From contig JAQGBZ010000145.1 in assembly GCA_034687125.1 (NCBI GenBank), forward strand, positions 62,001 to 126,000: 64,000 nt of DNA. Reading direction: 5' to 3'. Positions 49,201 to 61,200 of this stretch are shown piece after piece (the first letter of the stretch is position 1; every line of letters begins with the position of its first letter). This stretch comes from Neelides folsomi (lineage: Eukaryota > Arthropoda > Collembola > Neelipleona > Neelidae). Position numbers and translations under genes: made by a program. The notes beneath the pieces were generated by a model that was not told the DNA's origin, made no database searches, and saw only the letters and a list, made by a program, of their open reading frames with translations.

Positions 49201-52200
49201 TTAATGTTTACACCACATTTTTATTATCTTTCCTGCTTGAGATTAAAAACCTACCATATTTTATCTTCATAATATAAGGCCTAAAGAATATTCACAAAAA
49301 TTTTGGTGAACCTAACTATCGCCGAACCGAAATGACAGAGGATGTAATAAGGAAATGTCAAAGTATGTAATGCGTTTTCTCAATTTCTTCTCGCAGATAT
49401 TGGTTTGATATGTGAAAAGCAAGGAATTAGCATTGAGCCAAACCGGAGCCATGTCATGCATTTCATTACATAAAGCCATGCGTTATTTCATCATTTATTC
49501 ATTCTTCGACATATTCTCCTCCAATTTCGATACATTTTTACTATCTATTAACAAGCTTTTTGATTCCCATTGAATAAAATTCTTTTGATTGGCTTTTTAA
49601 CCAATCACAAATATCACAAACATTTTGATCACTGCTAAACTTCTTTCCTGCTAAGTGTTTTTTAAAGACCCAAATAAGTAAAAATCTGAAGGGGCTAAAT
49701 AGGGCCTATACGGTGGATGCTCAAGAGGATGGAATCGAATCTCCTTTATTGTTCGGGTTTGAAGTGATGTGTGAGGGCGTGCATGTTGTCATGCAAGAGC
49801 AAAACACTTTTTAATGCACCTCTTCTTTTTGAAACAATGGCTGGTCTGAGTTGATGCTTAAGAAGAGGACAACATGTTTCTGAAGTGATGGTTACCTTTT
49901 GCCTATGCCTAAAATGTTCCAAAAACGGTGAGTAAAACTTTTCCAGCCGACTTTTGAACCTAATAAAAAATTGCATTTTCAATATTTAAAAAGTTTCATA
50001 ATAATTATTAAATATTCACATTAAAATATTTTACTTACTTTAAATTTAACAGATCGGGGTGAATTTATAGTTTTCCAATGCATAATTGCTTGCTTTGTCT
50101 TAGGACAGTAGTGGTGAATCCATGTCTCGTCCCCAGTCACAATTCTTTTTAAAAACGCTTCTTCTGCAGCAATTCACAAATTGAGACTCTTGCTTTTATT
50201 ACTTATTTTAACATTTTGGAAACACACCGTGCACAAACTTTTCTAAAGTGTAATTCATTATGTAGTATTTTCCATGCAGATGTATTCTCAATTACGAGTG
50301 TTTTGGCCACGTTTTGTGCAGTCAGGCGTCGATTTGACCTTATTAAAGAAAATCAATTTGTTGGATATTTTCTGGTGTTGAAACAGATTTTGGTCTTCAT
50401 TTTTGTTTTACATTTGTCACGCTAGTGACTCCACTCTTCAATTTTTGAATCCACTTTGATACACTACTTAAAGAAAGACAACTCTTACCATAAACCTCTT
50501 ATAATTGCCTGTGGATTTGCCATTTTCCAAACCCCCCCAAAAAACGGATTACACTTAACTCAATATTTGTGAGCTCCATTTTAATGAATTTAACAAACGC
50601 GGGCCAAAACAGCAATGTTTTGATTAAATAGCCATTTAACATAAAAATTGAATGAAAGTTGAACATGTGCATGGAAGATTAAATAATGCGAAAAATCGTT
50701 CATGCAGAAGATGAATGTAATGAAATGCATTGATAAGCACCGGTTTGGCTTCATGCTAATTTCCATACCAAATCAATAGCGGTGAGAAGAAATTGAGAAA
50801 ACGGATTACATACTTTGACATTTCCTTATGACATCATCTGCCATTTCGGTTCAGTGATAGTTAGGTTCACCAAAATTTTTGTGAATATACTTTAGGTCTT
50901 ATATCATGAAGATAAAATATGGTAGGTTTTTAATCTCAAGCAGGAAAGATAATAAAAATGTGGTGTAAACATTAAATGACTGGAATGACATCATAATGCA
51001 TACACTTGTTCAGTGTAGAATAAATTACAAGAGTTTGCCAAGACCAATTTGTCCATGTGAGGTTAAATGAAATGATTCGTAAATAACCTTAAAAATCCCC
51101 TTAATTTATAAATTATTAAAAAGCATTATTTGTTTATTGCAAATTTGCATCATTTTCTTTTACGAGGAGAAAAGTTTGGATCCAAAGAGAGAAGGGAATT
51201 TAAAGAATAAAGATAAAAAAGTAAAGAGGAGACTCAAATTGACAAAGAAGTGAATTTGGAAAGTTGGAAAGTTTTTGGAAAAGAAATGAACGAATTTTGA
51301 GTTCCCAAGTTTTCTTTACCATTGTAAGTAAAGTATTGTTAAGACCGTTCTCATCTCAAGGGCTGTCATTCTGCCCCAGCTCTCATTTCAAAATCTTTTA
51401 ACTTAAGGAATATGAAATGGAAAGATTTCCGAGCTAACAATAACTTGGAGAAAAATTCAACTTTTCTTCTTATTTCAACAACGACCAAAAACATAAGACA
51501 TTTACATGTGAAATTCAAACATTTCAAAAATCGTGCTATCGTGGATACGAAATTTAACGTATTGTATTTATTACTCTGCAAAAATATTTGCTCATTGAGT
51601 TTCTTGATGATTAGGATAAAGAATTAGAGTTAAACTCGAACTCAATTGACCTTTCCCCCGCCCCCACTCCGCCAACCAGTAGGAAGACGACATTCCATCC
51701 CCTTTCCCATGTTCCAGCCACTTGATAACAAACCCAGACAACCTCCTAATTCCCACTGCATCAACCAGACAATCCCAATTTGAGGGTGGGGGTAGATTGC
51801 GAGATATCACGAAATGGCGTTAATTGAGAACAATATGATTTTATATGCGCAAAGTATATGCGTATCTTGCATATTTTATCTTTTAAGTTGGGATGATAAT
51901 GAAAAAATGGAATATAAAATTATATTATATACTAATTATTACCGGGGCTATAATTAAATTTTTAAGGCTTTATGGGGGGCTTTCTTTCGAGCAGGACTAT
52001 ATATCGAACTATAATTAAATAATCTGAGTAATTAGCTAGGCATTTTATTTATTAGTTTTCAGAATTAATTTAAATATCTTCAAAGTTTGAGCCATTTAAA
52101 AGAAATCAAGTTTAAGATGTCAAGTTTAAAAGAAATTGAATAGGTAATGCTTTTTTGCAATTTTTAAATCTATGAAAAGCGGACGAAATAAAACAAATTG

Positions 52201-55200
52201 AAAAAACTAATGTGATAGAACGCTTTTGATTTAAATGTGCGTGAAGGGGTGGCTATATCTATAGCAGGGGCTATATTTAAAAAATTTAAGCTTTCCCCGG
52301 GGCTTTAATTCGAACAGGGCTAAATTTCGAACAGGGGCTATCTTTCGAACAATAGCGGTATGTATGATTCAAGGAAGTAGGTAAAAATACACTTATTTTT
52401 TATAAATACATGACATTGTTAGTTAACTTGGAGGAAACAATCTAGGTTATTACCTTGTTTCACAAATGAGTTTGTGAATTCTCAGAAAATATGGTGTTTA
52501 GATATAAACCGAGAGTATTCTGATAGTGAGGATGAAGAAGAAACGCGGGAAAGGGACAAATATTCTGAAGAGGAAATTACAGATTCTGAATTGGATACTC
52601 GAGTTGAACTCCCAATTGAAGACGATTGTTCTTCAAACACTAATATTATGAAAATTCAAAGAGCAAATTTTATTTCACAAGTGAAAATAAATTTAATAAT
52701 TACGAATGTGAATTATTAGGTAATCTTATCTTTGCATCGATTGTGACAAGTTTTTTGGGAATTTGGATGAACACATTTGCCCTCAATATGGATGAGGATT
52801 TGGATCTCGAGCCCCTCGAAATATAGCTGAAACGACATTTAAAGAAATTGCCAAAATCTCATAGTGGTTCATCTCTTAAATATGAGTACTCTTTAAGTGA
52901 GCGTAAGGTTTCGGTGAAAAAAGAACGCTTTATGTGAACGAACTTTTTCTCGACAACCGACAAAGAAAACTCAAAACCAATGTTTTCTTATGACAATTTG
53001 TGCTCATTTTAATAGACATGAGAAAAACAATGTAAAGAAAATCGATGGCTTATGTAAAATATTTTTATAAATTTGATACAAAATCAATTTCCACACCAAC
53101 AAAACTGAATAAAATATCCTATTTTGAGAAGGATAATTCTGTTAGAATAAATCTTTTTGTACATAATGAAAAGGATAATATTCCCCTATATGTTTCCAAA
53201 TACAAATATGAAAAAGAGATTAATTTACTTTTAATAACAGTCGGATCAGAGAATCATTGTTTTAATTGTTGATTTTTCTTCCCTTACTTGGTAACAAAAT
53301 GTAAATAGCACCTGTATTGTTATTATCGTCTTTCTTTTATTTCGAGTTGTGCTCTAGAGAACCACAAAGTTCTTTGTTGTAAAAAGGGTCTTTAAAAGAT
53401 TTCTTTTCCTAAAGAAGATCAATTACGCTTTACCAAACACATAATTACGCTTGAATTTTTTTGGGTTATTCATTTTTATTTTGAAAGTTAATGGCCCAAC
53501 CAGAAGAGAGACATATCGCAAATAAACAGACTAAAAAGACCAAAACGCAAAATTTTCACAAGGCCTGTGGTTTTGCATTTGTGGTAACTTTGAGCAGAGC
53601 AAAATTTATGGTTACATAAAAATTATTTTGGTGAATTTGCCGGAGAGATATTTATTCAAAGAATTCTTGCATGTATCTTCATGCATACTCTATTTTATCA
53701 AAAAAACCAACTTGAAAATGTTTACACATCAATATTATGAGAAATTTAAGTCGAAACTTAAATGTCCATTTTGTGGGGAAGAATATGAAATTCTTTTGAC
53801 AAAAGAGATGATCACAAATACATCAAGCGATATCAGAAAACATTTCATCATTCCCACCAAAAAGTTTATAACTCTATCATTTAAAAGTAATGTTTATATA
53901 TTTATTATTTAATATCGTTTACAGGGGAATACATTTCATCAGCGCTCAATTCATGTAATCAACAAATAAATACTTGCATTATGTTCCCGCCTTTGCATTA
54001 AATCCTAGAGCTTATGATTCACAACTGGTTCTTCTCGGAATTCGATCCAAAGACAACAAAATTGACTTTTTACCAAGTGAAGAGCGGTTTTCGCAAATTA
54101 AGCTAAATTACATACTAATGAATGAAGATACGATGCAATATATGCCAGGAAGTCTAGAGAAATTGGTCTTTTGAATCAAAGATTGGATAAATTTAGCATC
54201 ACCAAAAGTGTTTTCAAAATTTAACAGATTAGCAACCACAGGGGTGATTCTGATTAGAAAAATTACTAGAAAATTGCCCTTATCAATTTTTAACATCAAC
54301 TTGCAACTAACACTTGAGTTCAATTATGAAATAGACCTCAAGGGCCCCGTTCTCTTCCCAACCAGGAACAATGGAACGAAAAAAATCTCAAGGAGCTTTT
54401 GAAATTTGTTCAATGTCGAGAAATGTGGAACATGTTGGGATGGTCTGGTTGTGGAAGTGGGAATTATTAAGTTGTCTGGGTCGCGGATCATGGGGCTGGA
54501 ACGTGGGAATGGATGGAATGTGGTTTTTTTTCTGGTTGGCGGGGTGGGGTGTAATGCAGGGTGGGTCATGGTTATTGTCATGGGTAGGGTGTGGGGTGGG
54601 GCAGAGTTCATTTAAGTTAAATCATTTAGAACATGTATTAGTATCAAAGACTTTTTTCCACTCAGTGGGAATCGAACTCGCCATCATTTACTTAAATCAA
54701 GAACGTTAACCACTATTCCATACCTGACCACCCTCCCCATTTTCGAAGTTTTCCATATATTTAAAACTTTTACATGTATCGTGTTATAGCATTATATAGA
54801 TATTTTACATATAAATTCATCGCAATCTCAATCGATAATATATATGACATCTGATACATATTTTATAGTTGACATGATGATCTCATCACATTCTCATTAT
54901 ACAAAATGAAATTTTCATACCAAATATACAATATGTATATAATATATATACATAAATTCATATTTAGTTTATTTGGGAAAATTTCACTCTATATCCCTAC
55001 CTAACCTAAATTCTTCATAACTGTAAATATTACTTTAACCTAATATATAAAAATTATTTTATAAGACAAAAACCTTTATATATACTTTGCCCATATAAAT
55101 TCATATTATTCTCATTTAACCCCATTTCATAATATCTCGCAATCTGCCCCCATCCTCAAAGGTATAGTTTATATCCCGCAATGATCACTCTCTACTTTTT

Positions 55201-58200
55201 CAATACCATATAATAGACCTGCCCACCAATTATTTCTTGTGTTCTTTATGTCACATTTTTATAAAGTAGAATTTTAGAAGTAGAACCTAAAGTAGATTGT
55301 CTGGTTGAGGGAATGGGAATTGGGAGGTTGTCTGAGTTTGGGATCATGTGGCTAGGATGTGGGAAAGGGAATGGAATGTCGTATTCCTACTGGTTGGCGG
55401 GGTGGGGGCGGGGGAAAGGCCAATTGAGTTCGAGTTTAACTCTAATGCTTTATCCTAATCATCACTCTTATTATTCATTTAAGTCCTTAGCTCAAACTTG
55501 TTTAGTTCATTGAACACGGAAAGAAATTTGTATATCTCAATCTGACTTTGGAAAGTTGAGGAGTTTTAATAATAAGAACTTTTGATTTATTTTTCACTAT
55601 TTATTTGAACTTTTAGAAGGATAAATTATCTGACTACATTGTATATATTAGTTATAAGTAACATAATATACTGATATTTACTCGTATCTAAATAGGTCCT
55701 ATATTTCACTTTATTGTAATTCGTCAATTTACTGAACACAACAAGGACAAATCTCTGAGCTTTTTTTATTATAAATGAAAAGGTTTTCGTTATGAGAGAA
55801 TCGATACGGTGAGCTATTTATGTAATACATTATACAACCAAATGACATATCTCTTTCAGCATAATTTTCATTTTGACTTATAAATGAAGCGAGGCGATTT
55901 GCATGCTGCTGACAGTCCGCTTCTCCGAAAATACTCGCCATGAAACTATGAATCTTTCTTTGGTATTTGCATATGAAATGGATCATAAATCACTCCGTAA
56001 TGTAATTCATGTCCAAATATTTCATGTGCCATTTTGTATTTGGAACGATAAGTTCTGCGTATCGCTCTGATTTAAGAAAAATCCAATATTTCTCAAATCA
56101 TTTCTTTCAAAAGGCATTTTAGAAACACTTTGCTACTTGATACATAAATATTTAGTAGAGAAAAGTATGTATTTATAATATTTATTCCAACATTTGAATA
56201 TATGAATAATAAAGCGAATATTCAAACATTTAACTTTCGCTTATTTATACTTTTCACATTAGTCGTGTAATTTATTCTTTAAATGTAGGCTACAGCTTGA
56301 GGGAACCCAATGGCGGTAATTTTGCAAGGGAATATTTAATTAAAAATATAATTGGAAATTAAACTAAAATAAAGTTTGAAACCTCCAGTGTGGTGTAAGG
56401 GCGGGGTGAAGGAAGTTAATAGAAATTATGTGAGCGGCTGAGAAAGGTGTATGGTTGAATAATTCAACTGAAAGCAATTAGAAAGTTTGTAAAGTTGAAT
56501 TTAAAACAATTTCTGTAAGATTTAAGTGCCATTGGTGTAACACGGGTTCTTGGACTGAAAGAACTTTATTTAATTCTCTTCAATATCCCTTTTAACTTCC
56601 ATATAATAGTACTTTTAGAACTTGCGTCACGTCAAGTTATTAAAATCTCAGTCGTCTTATGAGAGAGAACTTTAGGTAAACCGAAGTTTAAAGTAAAAAC
56701 CCGATGATAATCAGAGGGCAGAAAGCTGAAAGTCGCTTTATGTGAAAATGTGACGGAAAGTTTTGAGCGCGACGTCAGCAGATTTTTCATTTTGAGATGG
56801 ATGAAGACGAAGTGGATGGTTTTGGACGGGATGACTTTCGCATACACCGTTTTTGAAATCCTTCTCCATTATTTATTATCTTCATCATAAGGTCTTTTTG
56901 GAGCCGTTCTCACTTCCGCTTCCTTCTTTATTGCCCAAGTATGAACAAGTCATGGGCATAAATTCCGAATTCGTTTTTTAATGTCGGTCCTGGATAATTC
57001 CTCTTTTAAACGTCTCCGGCAAATGAATTTACGATTTTTACCGTATTATCCCGGCTCCATTCCCCCATCAAATCAACTTACAGGCCAAATGTAAATAAAT
57101 ACGTGAAGATAATCCTTATTAGGTGTATAACTTTCATATATTGAAAAATATACGAGAGTGCGTAGATACAATATATTGTATATTGGACCTTTTGGGAAAA
57201 ACGAGGTCCTAGTATTTATTAATTTAAGTTTCTAGAGAATTCGAAATTTTAATTTATTTGATCTTCAGTAAAAATAAACGATACATCACGTATTTAAACA
57301 AATTGGGGCACTTTACTACATTGACTATTATAACGTTATCTTTGTTTATCAATCGATACGTTTTGAGAATAATTTTAAAGGGACCTTTGCATTTTATCAT
57401 TTCCACTATTCTTTTTTCAATTTACTCTTCCAAGTTAAAAGAATTAAACATCTTCCGAATATAATTTTCTCAAAAAGACAGCTCAGCAAATCGGATTGGG
57501 TGGATTATTCCGTTGGAAATTATCCAGCGTTTCAAAAAAGTTCAATTGACTTTACAAAAAATTTGATGTATTCCTCTATGTAACTATAATTTTAATTGAA
57601 GTACAAATAAATAAAATTCATAATTCTCTAGAAACTTAAATTAATAAATACCTTTTTTTCCAACAGGGGTGCATCATGTTAAGTTGGGATTATTGGTTTT
57701 TTTCCCAAGTGCTCGGTTTTTCATAGAAACTCGAATAGGTTTCCTTTCGTCTTTTCATCTTTTTGGCGTTACTTGGGAAAAATTAAGTGCGTGAGGGAGT
57801 GGCTAAAGAGATTTCGCGCGCCATACTTAAAAACAATTCATTTTCCACTCGACTCGATCCGGTTCTCTATCAATTGCTCAGTTTTCTTGACCAATTAATT
57901 CCTCAGTTTTCTTGACCAATTAATTCCTCGGTTCTCATTACCAATTAAACAGCATCTGTCCGTGTTAAAGGTAAATAATTATTGTATTAATAATCATTCG
58001 TTAACAGTTATTTCTCCCAATTAATACAAAAATTGAGTTAATTTTGATTATTTTTTTGAAGATGTTGGACAAGAAAAAGAAAATGGTCATTCTTGATGAA
58101 ATCCTCAAAAAAGGAAATTCTCTTTGGACAACTCAACAACAAGGTGTTCGATACCGACCGGGAGAAAGCTTAGGAAAGATGTTCTGACACTAGGTGTTTG

Positions 58201-61200
58201 GGAAAAAATCTGGTGAGATATGCGAGATAGAGTTTGGGGAGAGTGGAAGAGGACGTTTTTGGTAAATAATATTTTATAATTATTTAATTAATTAATCATT
58301 TGGTTAATATGAATAATGAGTAATTATTATTTTAGGTCAAGCGAAACCGACCAAAGAAAACAGGCGTTGAAGGTGAGAAAGAATTTGAGATGGACGATGT
58401 CGACCAGAAGATTTTGGAAATTATTGGAGAAGATTCTTACATTTTGGACGGAATGGATATCGGTGAATCGGGACAGCCTTCAACGAAGGATACAATTAAA
58501 AAAGGTTCTCTCAAAGAGCGAAGTGGATCCAAAGCTGATTTAGCTAACGACACAAAAGCTAAACTTCAAACCACAGCCGAAGTTCAACAGAAGAGGAAGA
58601 ATTGCGAACAAAAAAAGCAAAGATGATAATTGACTTAATGGGAATCCAAATTCGAAAAAAGAAAATCCTTTTTGAATTGGAACAAAAAAAATCAGCTTGG
58701 ACCATCGAAATACACTCATGAATTCTATTAATGATTTTAATAAAAACAATTTGTTACACAATCAAATAAAAGATAAAATAATGTAGTTAAATCATTATAT
58801 ATTAGAAAAAGTTCAACAATTGTTCAAGACGTTCATTCCCATCAGGGTCAATAGGATTTTGTTCTTCCACAAACTCCTCATCATTGTATTCCCTCTTGGT
58901 GATGTGGATTGCGCAACACGCCATTATGGTTCTTCCAGCAGTTTCGGGATTATTCCGAAGATATCTTAAACAAGGGAATTTCTTTTTAAGCGTCCCGATA
59001 ACCCTTTCGAGTTTGTCTAGTTCTTAATGCAGCGTTGAATCGTGCAACAGCGTCTGGATTGTGATTTCCATCATTGTGTATGGGCCTCATGAGCCAGGAA
59101 CGAAGAGGGTAAGCTGAATACCCCAAAATAACTGTACCGTCAAATGGACGAAAGCCGTCTTCGAAGTCTCGAAAAATTCTCGATATATACAATATATCTC
59201 ATATATGAGAATATAAATCACATATCATGTTTTCTTTAGAATAAGATATATGTATGGTAGTTACATAACGTAAACTATACATATTTATTACGTAGCAAAT
59301 ATAATTTATCTAATAGTACGTATGCGTGTCTTAGGAAAGTTGAGAACAAGTAATTGAGTTTTTTTATTTTTCAAGAAAAATATATTCAAAATTGCTATGA
59401 TAGTTTTCATTTTGTTCATGCTTTTATTGCTTAAAATTGTAAAGAATTTAATGAGAATAAATGATATTCAATTACTTGAGTCTCATCATATCATAAAGAA
59501 AAGTATAAAATTGGATTTTCTCTATATCATTGCCCATTAAAAAGGGTGAGAGACGGTGATGGGAATGCAAATTGAAGCCTTAGGGGAATTTGGGCCATGG
59601 AAGTGTTAGGGCTTTCACTCAGGATCACTTCTGTCATTTAATTTGACTCTCAGCTTCTTCATCGCCTACGGTGATAGGGAAGGAATATAGGGGCGATGAA
59701 AATACTACTTAATAATGACGATAAATTGTGAAGTAAGTCAAGAAAAGCTGAGAGTAAAGAATAGACCCGAATAAATCTCGCCCGTCTAATCGCACTCATT
59801 AATTTCAACAGCGTCCTCGAACTCATCGATGTCTCTCACTTGAAATTCCAGGATTCCCCTATGAACCAAATAATAATCCTAATATATGATCCTTATGAAA
59901 TACCAAAGAGATGATTGAAGTCTCTCCAGATCTTGTTCAGCGCTTTCTTCCCCAAAACCCGAAATTGCTCAAAACCATCGTTTGGTTAAATGAAGGGCTT
60001 TATCGAGGAAATGAAATTGCGCCCAATTCTCCAATAATAGTGGATGAAACAAAGAGGAGCCCTCGAAGTCTTCAAACAGAATTGGTCCACCATTTTGTAA
60101 AGACCCTCGTGGAGCAATGGCCCGTGAAAGATTTACCATCTTCTTCCAATGGCCTTCCCCTTTTCAACTTCCATATTTATGTCCTTTGACAGAACAGCCG
60201 CAGAAGGAATTACTCCAACAAACCTCCAATCCAGCTCGAGTTAATTAACAAGGGATTGATTAAGGTCTTAATACTCGCATTATTAGTTGGTAATATATAT
60301 GGCCATGCGAGATTAAGTTGGGTTCGTTGATAAACGTTAATGGAATAATAACAACGTTGGACTGTCAGAGGCTCGGGGAAGGTCTAAATAAGTGAGGTCG
60401 TAAATTGGAGTCATTAAAATCCCAAGATTTTCGACGCTATCTTTGTTATTTATACGACGCTTATTTTCTTTTCTATTTTATTATAGCCAGCTTCCCATTT
60501 TACGTTCTAATTCTTTAGTTAATATGAGGGAAAGCTGGGAATGGAAACTTGCCTATACACTACATACATTTAGAAATACAATATCCGTATAAGAAGTCAT
60601 GAAGTAAGGGCGTGGGACGAGATATGGGAAAAGTATAGGGAAAGAGGAATCGACTGAGATAACACACTTTAACATTGCAATTTGCAGTTGAGTTTACTGT
60701 CTTCGAAGGATCAATATCTCCCTTGGGTCACATCGTGTATTGGGGGACAATTCACCATTTGGTCCGCACAAATTGGTCCTTTTTTAATTTGAAAAAAAGC
60801 AAAAGCTAGATAAATGATTTATGTGATTTATATCAATACTTAACCAAAAGTAAAAATTAATTAAATGAGCACTTAAAAGTTTTATACATATAATACTTAT
60901 ACCATAAATATTATACGCTTTAATATAACAATTTTTGTTAAATATTTACTTACATTTAGTTTTTCGTTTGTATCAAATCTATCAACCTGAAAGTTTATTT
61001 TGACGTGCAAAACTTAGATTTACAAAACAGATTTGTAAGTTTGAAAAATAAATGGAAACAAATCTGCGAGAAAAAGTTATTTCCTTTTTGTCAAAACAAT
61101 TTGGATCTTTCAGATGTGTTTGAGTGGTGAAGTTGAGTAAGGTGGATTTATTTAGCAATTCAATTTCCTTTGCTGTCACATTTTCCTTTTCTTCCCTTCA

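Larger units (their letters stand above)
49196..50980 (-). mobile_element. Mariner-type transposon with ~270-bp inverted ends
   Basis: The ends 49,196-49,471 and 50,716-50,980 are inverted copies beginning GTCATTTAATGTTTACACCA, with roughly 10 percent divergence and small indels, so this is older than the maT element. The minus-strand interior encodes a mariner transposase that is clearly dead. No TA duplication is obvious at the outer limits of similarity, so the exact ends may lie a few bases away. It lies in the long intron of the follistatin-like gene, antisense to it. Confidence 0.82.

Noticed and set aside
54655-54745. Candidate tRNA gene (minus strand)
   Set aside because: A- and B-boxes are present, but arms do not close into a cloverleaf; better explained as a SINE head.
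59911-60189. Plus-strand frame of 92 codons in the long intron
   Set aside because: No recognised family and no splice sites linking it to the host gene.
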